Below, one piece after another: positions 41,636 through 50,923 of a stretch of 64,000 nt of DNA. The position numbers were made by a program, and so were the translations under genes. Origin of the DNA: Photobacterium ganghwense (lineage in GTDB: Bacteria > Pseudomonadota > Gammaproteobacteria > Enterobacterales > Vibrionaceae); NCBI RefSeq assembly GCF_003025595.1, contig NZ_PYMI01000003.1, positions 62,001 through 126,000 of the forward strand, written 5' to 3'. Every line of letters begins with the position of its first letter. Positions within the stretch are counted from its first letter, which is position 1. A model generated the notes under the pieces. It searched no databases, was not told where the DNA came from, and saw only the letters and a list, made by a program, of their open reading frames with translations.

Positions 41636-44600
41636 TTAAGGATTAAGTTTGTAGTGATAGCTCTTCCAGAGCTTGAAAACGGCAGGCAGCACAACCAGCG
41701 TCAACAGCAGGGCTGATGACATTCCGCCGATCATCGGTGCGGCAATCCGCTGCATGACTTCCGATCCGGTACCTGACCCGTACATGATTGGGATCAGACC
41801 GATGATGACGGTGGCAACGGTCATCATTACAGGGCGTACCCGTAACCCGGCACCTTCGCGAATGGCGCGTACCAGCAGGCGCTGGGTGAGCGGTTCCTGT
41901 GACTGTTCCGCCTGGTGCTGATGGGTGTGCCAGGCCTGGTTGAGGTACACCAGCATGATCACGCCGATTTCGACGGCAACCCCGGCCAGGGCGATAAAGC
42001 CGACCCCGACGGCAATCGAGAAGTTGTAGCCGAGCAGGTGCATCAGCCAGATCCCGCCGACCATGGCGAGCGGCAACGTCCCCATGATGATGAGCACTTC
42101 GCCGACCCGACGGAAACTCAGGTACAGCAGCACCATAATGATGGCCAGCGTTGCCGGCACGACGACAATCAGCCGGGCTTTGGCGCGCTCCATGTATTCA
42201 TACTGACCGGACCAGACTAGCGAGTATCCGGGTGGCAAGGCCAGTTGTTCGGCCACCGCCTGCTGCGCTTCCTGCACATAAGAGCCCAAATCCCGGCCGT
42301 CAATGTCGATGAATACCCAGCCGTTCGGACGGGCATTCTCGGTCTTGATCATTGGCGGGCCGTCTTCAAAGCGGATGTCCGCGACATCGGCCAGGGCAAT
42401 GCGCGCCCCGTTCGGCGTCACCAGTGGCAGGTTTTGCAGTTTCACCAGCGAGTCGCGGTAATGTTGCGGGTAGCGCACGTTAATTGGGTAGCGCTCCAGC
42501 CCTTCAATGGTTTCACCGATATTCATGCCACCCACGGCGGTACTGATGACCTGCTGAATATCCTGAATACTCAGACCGTAGCGCGCGGCTTCCCGGCGTT
42601 TGATATCCATGGTGATGTAACGTCCGCCAGCCACCCGTTCGGCGTAGACCGATGCTGTCCCCGGTACCGGTTTGAGCAGGGTTTCCAGCTGCGTGCCTAT
42701 TTTCTCAATCTCCTTGAGATCCGGCCCGGCAATCTTGATTCCGATGGGGGTCTTAATACCGGTGGCCAGCATGTCGATCCGGGTTTTGATAGGCATCACC
42801 CAGGCATTCGTCAGGCCCGGGAACTGGATCAAGGCATCAAGTTCGCGGCGTAGGCTTTCGGTGGTGACTCCCTCCCGCCATTCTTCCCGTGGTTTGAGCT
42901 GAATAATGGTCTCAATCATGGTCAGCGGTGCTGGGTCGGTGGCGGTGTCCGCACGGCCGATTTTGCCCCACACGGTGTTGACTTCCGGAATGGTTTTGAT
43001 CAGCTTATCGGTCTGCTGGAGCAGTTCGCGTGCTTTCCCGATGGAGATGCCCGGGTAGGTGGTCGGCATATACATCAGATCGCCCTCATCCAGTGGTGGG
43101 ATGAACTCGCTGCCCATGCGCTGAAGCGGGTAGAGCGCCGAGGCCATGAGGGCCAGAGCCAGGATGATGACGGTTTTCGGATAGGCCAGGCTGATGTTCA
43201 GCAGCGGCCGGTACAGGGCGATCACCAGACGGTTCACCGGGTTTTTGTGCTCCGGCAAAATGTTGCCCCGGATCAGGTAACCCATCAGTACCGGCACCAG
43301 GGTAATCGCCAGCCCGGCCGCCGCGGCCATGGCATAGGTTTTGGTGAACGCCAGTGGCGAGAACATCTTGCCTTCCTGACCTTCCAGCGCGAACACCGGC
43401 ACGAAGCTCAGGGTGATGATGATCAGCGAGAAGAACAGCGGCGCACCGACTTCCTCTGCGGCTTTACCGATCACCTGCCAGCGGTTCTCATCGGTCAGCG
43501 GGGTACGTTCGATATGCTTGTGGACGTTCTCAATCATCACGATGGCGCCGTCAACCATGGCGCCAATCGCAATGGCAATGCCGCCCAGCGACATGATGTT
43601 GGCGTTAATGCCTTGCCAGTGCATGATGATAAAGGCCGATAAAATGCCAATCGGCAGACTGATCATCACAACCAGTGACGAGCGGAAGTGGAACAGGAAC
43701 AGGGCGCACACCACGGCGACCACAATGAACTCTTCCAGCAGCTTGTCGTATAGGTTGTCGACCGCCCGATCAATCAGCCCGGCGCGGTCATAGGTCGGCA
43801 CAATCTCAACCCCGTCAGGCAGGCTGCGCTGCAGGGTTTCCAGCTTGGCTTTGACATTGCCGATGACCTCGCGGGCATTTTCGCCGAATCGCATCACCAC
43901 AACGCCGCCGACGGCTTCCCCTTCGCCGTTGAATTCAGAAATGCCGCGGCGCATTTGCGGACCGGTGTTGATGGTGGCGACATCGCCCAGCAGCAGCGGT
44001 GTGCCCTTATCGGTAACGCTCAGCGGCAGGTTGTTCAGATCGTCGATACCGGAAATATAGCCGGTGGCCCGCACCATGTGTTCCGCTTCTGCCAGCTCCA
44101 CCACCGAGGCTCCGGCTTCCTGATTACCGGCCTGAATCGCTTTGTTTACTTGTTGCAGAGTCAGGTTATAGGCACGCAGCTTGGCCGGATCAATTTGAAT
44201 CTGGTACTGCTTGACCATGCCGCCGACGGTGGCAATTTCAGACACGCCATTGACGGTTTGCAGCTCATATTTCAGAAACCAGTCCTGCAGGCTGCGCAGC
44301 TCGCTCAGGTCGTGCTGGCCGGTGCGATCAACCAGCACATAGCTGTAAATCCAGCCCACCCCGGTGGCATCCGGACCCAGCGTCGGTTTGGCACTCGGCG
44401 GCAGCTTGGGCGCCACCTGACTGAGGTACTCCAGCACCCGTGAACGGGCCCAGTACAGGTCGGTGTCATCGTTAAAGATGATGTAAACGTAGGAATCCCC
44501 GAAGAAGGAATAACCGCGTACGGTGTCAGCCCCCGGTACCGCGAGCATGGCGGTGGTCAGCGGGTAGGTCACCTGATCTTCCACTACCTGCGGTGCCTGG

Positions 44601-44764
44601 CCCGGATAGCTGGTTTTGATGATCACCTGAACATCCGACAGATCCGGGATGGCGTCGATCGGGGTCTGCCTGACACTGAACAATCCGGCGGCCACCAGAA
44701 AGGCTGTAGCAATCAGCACCAGAAAGCGGTTTTTGATTGACCAACGGATGATTGCTCCAATCAT
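41636..44764 (-). CDS. cusA: Copper/silver RND efflux pump inner-membrane subunit CusA
   Basis: A 1042-residue heavy-metal-efflux RND pump that exports Cu(I)/Ag(I) from periplasm and cytoplasm to the outer-membrane channel using the proton gradient. Signatures: N-terminal [28 protein letters not shown]4 acidic motif [42 protein letters not shown] at the second periplasmic loop, and C-terminal [18 protein letters not shown]. Methionine-rich periplasmic segments fit a Met-relay pathway. Its start overlaps the cusB stop by four bases. Confidence 0.94.
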   Translation of the reverse strand: MIGAIIRWSIKNRFLVLIATAFLVAAGLFSVRQTPIDAIPDLSDVQVIIKTSYPGQAPQVVEDQVTYPLTTAMLAVPGADTVRGYSFFGDSYVYIIFNDDTDLYWARSRVLEYLSQVAPKLPPSAKPTLGPDATGVGWIYSYVLVDRTGQHDLSELRSLQDWFLKYELQTVNGVSEIATVGGMVKQYQIQIDPAKLRAYNLTLQQVNKAIQAGNQEAGASVVELAEAEHMVRATGYISGIDDLNNLPLSVTDKGTPLLLGDVATINTGPQMRRGISEFNGEGEAVGGVVVMRFGENAREVIGNVKAKLETLQRSLPDGVEIVPTYDRAGLIDRAVDNLYDKLLEEFIVVAVVCALFLFHFRSSLVVMISLPIGILSAFIIMHWQGINANIMSLGGIAIAIGAMVDGAIVMIENVHKHIERTPLTDENRWQVIGKAAEEVGAPLFFSLIIITLSFVPVFALEGQEGKMFSPLAFTKTYAMAAAAGLAITLVPVLMGYLIRGNILPEHKNPVNRLVIALYRPLLNISLAYPKTVIILALALMASALYPLQRMGSEFIPPLDEGDLMYMPTTYPGISIGKARELLQQTDKLIKTIPEVNTVWGKIGRADTATDPAPLTMIETIIQLKPREEWREGVTTESLRRELDALIQFPGLTNAWVMPIKTRIDMLATGIKTPIGIKIAGPDLKEIEKIGTQLETLLKPVPGTASVYAERVAGGRYITMDIKRREAARYGLSIQDIQQVISTAVGGMNIGETIEGLERYPINVRYPQHYRDSLVKLQNLPLVTPNGARIALADVADIRFEDGPPMIKTENARPNGWVFIDIDGRDLGSYVQEAQQAVAEQLALPPGYSLVWSGQYEYMERAKARLIVVVPATLAIIMVLLYLSFRRVGEVLIIMGTLPLAMVGGIWLMHLLGYNFSIAVGVGFIALAGVAVEIGVIMLVYLNQAWHTHQHQAEQSQEPLTQRLLVRAIREGAGLRVRPVMMTVATVIIGLIPIMYGSGTGSEVMQRIAAPMIGGMSSALLLTLVVLPAVFKLWKSYHYKLNP

Positions 44765-46296
44765 TGCTCACCTGCCTTGGTGGCCGGCACCATCTTGCTG
44801 TGATCCATCTTGCTGTGATCCATCTGACGATGAGCCGCGTCTGCCGCGACTACATCGCTGACGGTGTATTGGCCATCCGGTTGCTGGTGGATCAGAAACC
44901 GGATGCGCAAACCGCCAATCAGGGCACTGAGATCGGTATCCTCGCTGGCAGTGAAATCCATGGTCATGGCCGGCCAGTCCCATTCCGGAACAGCGTCGTG
45001 TTCAATGGTCACCATGTTGTGGGCAGCCATGACGTGACGAACCACACCGGTGACGGTGACTGATGTCGGCGGTTCACCGGCGGATGACGTTTCTATCCGG
45101 CCCAGATCGGCGCTCTGGCTGGATTCGGAATCCAGCAGGAACTGGGCGGATGTCACGATATGGTCGTTGGCTTGCAGTCCGGCCAGCACTTCCACCATAC
45201 CGCCGGCACTGCGCCCGGTCTCGATGCGCACGGAGCGGTATTTCCCGTCACCAGCCGCCAGAACGACCCGGCTCATATTCCCGGCGCGGATCACTGCCTG
45301 CTCAGGCACCACTATCACCGCCTCGGGACTGTTGGGACGCAGTTGCAGGTTGGCAAACATGTTCGGCTTCAGCTCGCCGCTTTTATTTGGAAATTTGAGA
45401 CGTACACGCAAGGTACGGGTTTTGGGATCCAGAATCGGGTAGATGTAATCAACCTCTCCCAGCCATGGTTTCCCCGGCAGGGCATCCACGGACATCTCCG
45501 CCGCAGTGCCGGGTGTGATCCACTGCGCCTGGCGTTCGAACACTTCGGCATCGACCCAGACGGTGTCGAGGTTCCCGCCTGTAATCACAGTTTGTTGCGG
45601 TGACAGGTACGCCCCGTTGCGGACATTAAGCGTCGCGATAACGCCATCGGCCGGCGCCTTGACCGCAATATGCTGTTTGGCACTGCTACGCCGCAGCACC
45701 TCATCGATTTGTGCATTATCGACGCCCAGAGAGCGCAGACGATCTTTGGCTCCCCGGACCAGTACGGCTTTGCCCAGACGTTGCGCATTCAACAGTTCTT
45801 CCTGCGCGCGCACCAGATCGGGAGAGTAGAGTTCAAACAGGATCTCACCCTTGCGCACGCGTTCCCCAATCGCATTGACGTTCAGGGTCTGGATCCAGCC
45901 GCTGACCCGGCTGTTGATCTGCCATAACTGGCTTTCGTCAAAGGCGATATACCCGACCGTGTCAATGTTCGGCACCAGTGCCTGTACCTGAACCGCAGCC
46001 GTTTTGACCCCGAGGTTGTTTTCAACCGCGGGCGTAATCGTCACTGTGCCGGCAGGATCCTGCTTGTCACCCGCCAAATCCTCGGCATACACCGGGATCA
46101 AATCCATCCCCATGGGGGATTTGCCCGGCTTATCCCGTTTGTAATTCGGATCCATCGGAGCCACCCAATACAGGGGCTCGTTGCTGGCCGCGGCAGACGC
46201 TTCACTGGTCGGCTCGGTCGTTGTCGTGGCGATGAGATACCCCAGCGCGCCACCGATGGCCAGTGCCAGCACGGCGACAGAAAATGTTTTGTTCAT
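44761..46296 (-). CDS. cusB: Periplasmic adaptor CusB with fused C-terminal CusF domain
   Basis: A 511-residue membrane-fusion protein. It has an N-terminal signal/anchor, then a heavy-metal-binding segment ([20 protein letters not shown]), then lipoyl/hairpin/barrel adaptor domains (about 80-395). Residues about 404-490 are a CusF-like Cu(I)/Ag(I) metallochaperone domain: H433, W441, M444 and M446 match CusF H36/W44/M47/M49 in identity and spacing (WPAMTM). After this comes a duplicated MDHSK metal-binding tail encoded by a 15-bp DNA repeat (44791-44820). In E. coli CusF is a separate protein; here delivery and adaptor are one chain. Confidence 0.93.
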   Translation of the reverse strand: MNKTFSVAVLALAIGGALGYLIATTTTEPTSEASAAASNEPLYWVAPMDPNYKRDKPGKSPMGMDLIPVYAEDLAGDKQDPAGTVTITPAVENNLGVKTAAVQVQALVPNIDTVGYIAFDESQLWQINSRVSGWIQTLNVNAIGERVRKGEILFELYSPDLVRAQEELLNAQRLGKAVLVRGAKDRLRSLGVDNAQIDEVLRRSSAKQHIAVKAPADGVIATLNVRNGAYLSPQQTVITGGNLDTVWVDAEVFERQAQWITPGTAAEMSVDALPGKPWLGEVDYIYPILDPKTRTLRVRLKFPNKSGELKPNMFANLQLRPNSPEAVIVVPEQAVIRAGNMSRVVLAAGDGKYRSVRIETGRSAGGMVEVLAGLQANDHIVTSAQFLLDSESSQSADLGRIETSSAGEPPTSVTVTGVVRHVMAAHNMVTIEHDAVPEWDWPAMTMDFTASEDTDLSALIGGLRIRFLIHQQPDGQYTVSDVVAADAAHRQMDHSKMDHSKMVPATKAGEQ

Positions 46297-46304
46297 GTTG
46301 TCCC

Positions 46305-47633
46305 TTAATATTGATTCAGCAAATACGCCAGATTGTTATTGGCCTGGTTGAGATCGGCCTCAAGACGCGCTTGTTCGAGTTCGAGCGCCAGCTCATCGCT
46401 GGCCGCTCGGATGTATTCGTCTAGCTGGCTGGTGTTGTTCTGGTAACCGCGCTCCACCGCGCGGGTTTTCTCTCTGGCTTGCTTGAGCAGGGTGCGCTGA
46501 TAGCGGGCCAGGCGTTGCTGAATATGGCTGCGGTCTGCGTCGGTCGCGGCGGCTTGCGCCTGCATTTGCTGGATAAGCAGATCGCGCTGGGTACGCGCGG
46601 CGCCAACCTGATGCTGAGCCGCGGCCAGTTTCTTGTCCTGACGTTTTTCCGTAAACAGCGGCAGATCCATGGTCAGATAAGCACTGACCAGATCCGGAGC
46701 CGGCGAGCCGTCCATGCGATCGGCCTGACGGTAGGCGTACATCACTTCCACACCGAACTGGGGCTGGTAGGCTTCACGGGCGATATCGACGCCGGTTTCG
46801 GAGGTTTTGATCAGGGCATCACGCACCTGCACCGCCGGGTGCGACGCCAGCGTTGAGACATGATTGGCCGGTTGGGTGGTGAGGTACTGGGTCAGGGTCT
46901 GCCATTGCGGATAGGAGGTGACCACTAACGATGCAGACTGGCTACCTAACCATTCTGACAGCTGCGCCCGCCAGCGCTGCTGCAGTTGTTGGTTAGCCTG
47001 CAATTGTTCGTCAATGCGGCTGATTTGCAGCTCGGCCTGAATAATGTCCTGAGCCTGATTGGCACCCAACCCGTAGTTGGTTTCAAGGTAGCTCAATAAC
47101 TCGCGAAACAATGACTGGTTTTGCACCATCAGCGTACGGGTCTGGTTCAGATAGGCCAGCTCAATCCAGGCGTTGGTCACAGCTTTGGTGATATCCAGCT
47201 TGCGAATATCGGCCTGCTGGCGTACACCGCTTGCCTGTTGTTCACTCTGCTTTTGTTGCAGAGTCTGGGTGTCGCCGCGGCCAAATTCCTGCATCAGCCC
47301 GACGGAAATGTTGGTCATCGGGTCTTCATCAAACGCAAAACTGTCGACAGGCAGACCACCCACGCCCAGTTTGAGCTTCGGATCCATCAACTGGCTGCTG
47401 GCGATCCCCATTTCGCTGATGGCATCAGCCTGATAGTGAAATTGCTGCTGGCCCGGATCGTGGTCAATGGCCCACTGAATCAGAGTCGTTAAATCAGGCT
47501 GAGCATATGGCTGCAGCTCAGGGGATGAAGAAATCGGCATGGATGCGGCGTGCGCCAGGGCTGGGTATGCCTGGTTGAGCATCATAAGCATCAATGCCAT
47601 GCCCAACGGCTGGGCAAGGTAATGTTTTGACAT
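46305..47633 (-). CDS. cusC: Outer-membrane channel of the copper efflux system (CusC/TolC family)
   Basis: A 442-residue outer-membrane efflux protein with two OEP repeats; signal peptide near MALMLMMLNQAYPALAHA. No lipobox Cys is seen after the signal peptide, unlike E. coli CusC, so it is TolC-like rather than lipidated. Conserved N-terminal DLTTLIQWAIDHDPGQQQ and ASQLMDPKLKLGVGGLP, long helical tunnel segments and C-terminal LEQARLEADLNQANNNLAYLL. It precedes cusB by 8 bp, completing the CusCBA assembly. Confidence 0.9.
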   Translation of the reverse strand: MSKHYLAQPLGMALMLMMLNQAYPALAHAASMPISSSPELQPYAQPDLTTLIQWAIDHDPGQQQFHYQADAISEMGIASSQLMDPKLKLGVGGLPVDSFAFDEDPMTNISVGLMQEFGRGDTQTLQQKQSEQQASGVRQQADIRKLDITKAVTNAWIELAYLNQTRTLMVQNQSLFRELLSYLETNYGLGANQAQDIIQAELQISRIDEQLQANQQLQQRWRAQLSEWLGSQSASLVVTSYPQWQTLTQYLTTQPANHVSTLASHPAVQVRDALIKTSETGVDIAREAYQPQFGVEVMYAYRQADRMDGSPAPDLVSAYLTMDLPLFTEKRQDKKLAAAQHQVGAARTQRDLLIQQMQAQAAATDADRSHIQQRLARYQRTLLKQAREKTRAVERGYQNNTSQLDEYIRAASDELALELEQARLEADLNQANNNLAYLLNQY

Positions 47634-47731
47634 AAAAATTCACTTGAACGAAGTTAGTACTGACTGACGGCCTGCAAATGGCGATCAGTTGTCATCGTTG
47701 ACATATGCCCCGGAAAAAGGGCGCAGTGCGT

Positions 47732-48289
47732 TCAGTGAATAGGCGGGCGTAGCGGGTTTTCCGCGCGCGAGACAGGCTGCAGTGTCGTCAGCACAGGACG
47801 GACACTGTCAGGATAGAGAGTGCTTGGCTCAGAATTCAGAACAATGATGACCGAGGACTGGCAGTGACGGCTGTCACAGCTGCTGCAATCGGAAAACATA
47901 TCGGAAGAGGTGCAGTTGTCGGCGGCTTCGGCCCCACTGCCGCAGTGCTGACAATCTGGATTCGGGGTATCGGGTGTGGCATGAACCATCGAGGCGCTGT
48001 TCTGGCCTGAGTGATGTCCGGTATGTGGAGCAGGCGACGCCGCGTTAGCCGGATTTTCACCGTGCAACCCAGAGCCGTGTATTGATGGATCGTGCTTTGT
48101 CATGTCGCCATGCATCATGCTCATGCTGGCGTCAGTCATCGTCATGCCGTCGTTTTTCATTGCCACGGTAGCATTCGCCATTGTGGTCGCGTGCGAAAAA
48201 GACATGCCCATAGCCGGACCGGTGATCAGACTGACCACCAGTAGCAGGGTAAAAGCTGTCAATTTGTACGGGGCACGCAAAAACGTCAT
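47732..48289 (-). CDS. Met/His/Cys-rich exported protein, first gene of the copper operon
   Basis: A 185-residue protein with an N-terminal hydrophobic signal (LTAFTLLLVVSLITGPAMG), a Met/His-rich middle (MTMTDASMSMMHGDMTKHD), and a cluster of six cysteines in two CxxC-like groups (PDCQHCG and SDCSSCDSRHC). The composition strongly suggests metal binding in the periplasm. I do not recognise a family; it is loosely reminiscent of CopL or DUF2946 copper-leader proteins. ATG 48289 is chosen; a TTG at 48319 is also in frame. It is the promoter-proximal gene behind the CueR-type promoter, 98 bp before cusC. Confidence 0.7.
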   Translation of the reverse strand: MTFLRAPYKLTAFTLLLVVSLITGPAMGMSFSHATTMANATVAMKNDGMTMTDASMSMMHGDMTKHDPSIHGSGLHGENPANAASPAPHTGHHSGQNSASMVHATPDTPNPDCQHCGSGAEAADNCTSSDMFSDCSSCDSRHCQSSVIIVLNSEPSTLYPDSVRPVLTTLQPVSRAENPLRPPIH

Positions 48290-48350
48290 GTCACAACCGA
48301 TTGAAAGCGAGAACGGCAACAGCGTTCAAGTTACAAAAATATACCCTTGA

Positions 48351-48381
48351 AGTGTAAACCTTCCCCCTAGGGAAAGGTCAA
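48351..48381 (-). promoter_or_regulatory. CueR (MerR-family) type promoter of the copper operon
   Basis: On the minus strand: -35 TTGACC (48376-48381) and -10 TACACT (48351-48356) are separated by a 19-bp spacer, the overlong spacing typical of MerR-family promoters. The spacer contains a dyad with ACCTTCC/GGAAGGT-type arms (48358-48378, one mismatch), matching the CueR consensus at copA. The promoter points to the gene at 48289, so copper, silver or gold should induce the operon. No cueR gene lies in this window. Confidence 0.85.
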
Positions 48382-48427
48382 ATTTTTCATGTTGTAACGC
48401 TGAGACTCACGCTGGCAGTCGCGGCTT

Positions 48428-48604
48428 TTACTGTTCGCTGTTGTCTTTTTTTAACTTGGCCAGCAGGTCAGATTTGACGATTTCCAGCGCTGACAGCGCC
48501 GTTTTGGGGTCAATCTCGTTCGTTTCCAGCAAGTAAATCAAATCGACTGCCAGTTTAATATCGGCAGGGGCATCATTCAGGGAAGCGGTGTTTTTTTCGC
48601 TCAT
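48428..48604 (-). CDS. rsmS: RsmS/YbaM-like small regulatory protein (DUF2496)
   Basis: A 58-residue cytoplasmic protein (APADIKLAVDLIYLLE, DPKTALSALEIVKSDLL) matching the YbaM/RsmS family, a small pleiotropic regulator linked to the Rsm system in Pectobacterium. ATG 48604. In E. coli, ybaM lies directly beside priC; here it is 43 bp after an HDAC-family gene that separates it from priC. It is the last gene of the dinG operon. Confidence 0.8.
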   Translation of the reverse strand: MSEKNTASLNDAPADIKLAVDLIYLLETNEIDPKTALSALEIVKSDLLAKLKKDNSEQ

Positions 48605-48646
48605 GGGACAACTCGTAACGGCGGGATAGACAGCCGGGCTGGTGGT

Positions 48647-49570
48647 TCAGCCCAGCTCCAGAATATTCATGGCTGAGTATATAAGCTGGGCGTGCAGATT
48701 GACCAGTAGCTGATGGTCATGGCGATAACCGCCACCCACGACCGCCGCCACCGGAATGCCCGCTTCGCGACATCGGCTCAGCACCAGGTGATCCCGTTGA
48801 TAGATACCTTCGACGCACACATTGAAATAGCCCAGCTCGTCATCCTGGTGGATATCAACCCCGGCATCGTAAATCACCAGGTCCGGCTGATACTGGGCGA
48901 GTGCCAGCGGTAACAAGCCCTCAAAGGCGTTCAGGTACTCTTCAGTCGTGGTGTTTATTGGCAGGGCCAGATCGAGCGTTGAGTCCGGTTTGCGGGCCGG
49001 GAAGTTTTTCTCACAATGCACAGAAAACGTAATCACGTTCGGCTCATCGGCCAAAATGGTCGCGGTGCCATCACCGTGGTGGACGTCGCAGTCAATGATC
49101 ATCACGGTATCGACACCGGGCAAAGTGAGTGCATGCTTCGCTGCCAGCGCTAGGTCATTGACCAGGCAGAAACCGCTGCCGAAGTCTTTGTGGGCATGGT
49201 GGTAGCCACCGCTGAGGTGAATACTCAACCCGTACTGGTGAGCCAAGTCAACGGTCAGTTTGGTGCCGCCGGATGACATACAGGTTCGGGTGATCAGCTG
49301 CTCACTCCAGGGAAAGCCGATACGGCGCATTTTCGCCGCGGGCAGGGCATTGGAAAACAACGCGTCGATATAATCCGGGTCATGCAATGCCTTGATTTCG
49401 TCGACACTGATGGGCTCCGGCTGAAACAGCCGGATGGCCGGGTGCTGCTCAATGTTCAGGGTGTCCTGCAGGTACTGGTACAGACGTCGATATTTACTGA
49501 TCGGGTAACGATGCGCCGGCGGTAGATCGAGTTCGGAGTAAATAGGGTGATAAACCAGAGGTAACGTCAT
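48647..49570 (-). CDS. Histone-deacetylase-family protein (AcuC-like)
   Basis: A 307-residue Zn-dependent deacetylase of the arginase/HDAC fold. Catalytic features: GGYHHAHKDFGSGFCLVND (active-site His pair), DCDVHHGDGTA (metal-binding Asp and His) and YDAGVDIHQDDELG (second metal Asp). The bacterial substrates may be acetylpolyamines, acetylated proteins such as acetyl-CoA synthetase, or others; this cannot be decided. Its ATG shares one base with the priC stop (TAATG), implying translational coupling. Confidence 0.87.
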   Translation of the reverse strand: MTLPLVYHPIYSELDLPPAHRYPISKYRRLYQYLQDTLNIEQHPAIRLFQPEPISVDEIKALHDPDYIDALFSNALPAAKMRRIGFPWSEQLITRTCMSSGGTKLTVDLAHQYGLSIHLSGGYHHAHKDFGSGFCLVNDLALAAKHALTLPGVDTVMIIDCDVHHGDGTATILADEPNVITFSVHCEKNFPARKPDSTLDLALPINTTTEEYLNAFEGLLPLALAQYQPDLVIYDAGVDIHQDDELGYFNVCVEGIYQRDHLVLSRCREAGIPVAAVVGGGYRHDHQLLVNLHAQLIYSAMNILELG

Positions 49571-50121
49571 TAGCCTTTTCGCTCCTGCAGGCTGATATCT
49601 TTTTCAATTTTTCTCAACGCAGCACGGCAGCGGGTAAGGCGACCGCCCAGTGCCAGCACTTCCTGCTGAAGTGTCTGGCGCTCTGTCAGTGAGGTACTGC
49701 GGTTGAGCAGGTGCTCTTTATCACGCAGCATCGCCGCCAAACGGCGTTCCCAGTCCTGGTGCTGGGCCAGATCCTGATAGAGCTGATGGATGGGTTTACG
49801 CCAGCCAGAGGTGCGCTTAGGTTCATTTTTGCGGATTTGCTGAGTCGCCAGCTCGCGCTGAATGGCTTGGATTTGTGACACCAGCTTTTCACACACATAC
49901 TGGGTGCGAGCCGCTTCAAGTCGGCCGGTTCGACGTTCCATACGTAACGCGCGAATTTCATCCCGCAACTCGTTAACGCAAGGCGTCAGGAGTTTGCTGC
50001 GGCAATGGAACAGATGCTCGTCGAACAGAGGACGTTCCGATTCCCCGCGGGTACGGTCAAGCTGGGCAGCGTCTTTACCCAGCTGATCAATAAGCGTTTC
50101 AAGACGTTGGAGATCAGGCAT
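49570..50121 (-). CDS. priC: Primosomal replication protein N'' (PriC)
   Basis: A 183-residue helical DNA-binding protein that loads DnaB helicase at stalled forks independently of PriA. The sequence (LQRLETLIDQLGKDAAQLD, RSKLLTPCVNELRDEIRAL, QELGGRLTRCRAAL-like C-terminus, WERRLAAMLRDKE) matches PriC, with the family's high Arg/Glu/Gln helical content. It begins 22 bp after yfcA and is coupled to the HDAC gene. Location near rsmS and ybaN agrees with E. coli gene order. Confidence 0.88.
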   Translation of the reverse strand: MPDLQRLETLIDQLGKDAAQLDRTRGESERPLFDEHLFHCRSKLLTPCVNELRDEIRALRMERRTGRLEAARTQYVCEKLVSQIQAIQRELATQQIRKNEPKRTSGWRKPIHQLYQDLAQHQDWERRLAAMLRDKEHLLNRSTSLTERQTLQQEVLALGGRLTRCRAALRKIEKDISLQERKG

Positions 50122-50143
50122 GCTATTTCCTCAGGAAGCGAAA

Positions 50144-50917
50144 TCAGAACCAGGCTTGCCAGGCCAGTTTAACGGCAAGCACAATCACCACAGTCACGAA
50201 TACCGGACGGATGAATTTAGCTCCAAAACGGATGGCAGAATGGGCCCCTATGTAAGCGCCCAACATCAGGCAGACCCCCATGGTCAAACCCAGTGCAAAG
50301 TTGATATGTCCCAGTATGGCAAAGGTCACCAGTGAGGTCAGATTGCTGGTGAAATTCATGGCTTTTGCCAAACCAGATGCCATCAAAATATCTAACCGGT
50401 ACAGCGCCATGTTCGAAACGGTCCAGAAAGCGCCGGTGCCGGGGCCGGCCAGTCCGTCATAAAACCCTAGCGTGGTGCCTTGCAGCCATTGTTTCCGGGC
50501 AAATTTTTCGCACTTTTCGGGCAGTTCATGGTTGTTGCCTTTAGGATGCGGGTGCCAGACGGTATAGACCGCAGCCGCCAGAATAATCAGCGGCAGCACT
50601 TTTTCCAGCCACTCGGTACTGATTAAATCGACGACCAGTGTGCCCAGAATCGCACCGGCCAGTGTGGCGATGAATGAGAGTTTCCAGAACGACGGAGAAA
50701 ACAGCTGTTTCTTGTAATAGGTCCAGGCGGCCGTTGACGAGGCGAAAGTCGCCGCCAGCTTGTTTGTGCCCAGCGCAATGTGCGGCGGTAAGCCGATAGA
50801 CAGTAAAGCGGGCACAGTCAGCATGCCCCCGCCACCGGCGACGGCATCAATAAATCCAGCAATCAGGGCTACCAGACCAAGCACCAACAGCATGCCTGGT
50901 TCTATCATTTCAATCAT
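50144..50917 (-). CDS. TSUP family transporter, YfcA-like
   Basis: A 257-residue inner-membrane protein of the TauE/SafE (TSUP) family with about eight membrane spans. Conserved motifs: GFIDAVAGGGGMLTVPALL, GTNKLAATFASSTAAW and, in the second half, GFYDGLAGPGTGAFW. It is close to E. coli YfcA, whose substrate is undefined; relatives move sulfite, sulfoacetate or similar organosulfur anions. It starts 6 bp after the dinG stop. Confidence 0.85.
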   Translation of the reverse strand: MIEMIEPGMLLVLGLVALIAGFIDAVAGGGGMLTVPALLSIGLPPHIALGTNKLAATFASSTAAWTYYKKQLFSPSFWKLSFIATLAGAILGTLVVDLISTEWLEKVLPLIILAAAVYTVWHPHPKGNNHELPEKCEKFARKQWLQGTTLGFYDGLAGPGTGAFWTVSNMALYRLDILMASGLAKAMNFTSNLTSLVTFAILGHINFALGLTMGVCLMLGAYIGAHSAIRFGAKFIRPVFVTVVIVLAVKLAWQAWF

Positions 50918-50923
50918 TCAGTC

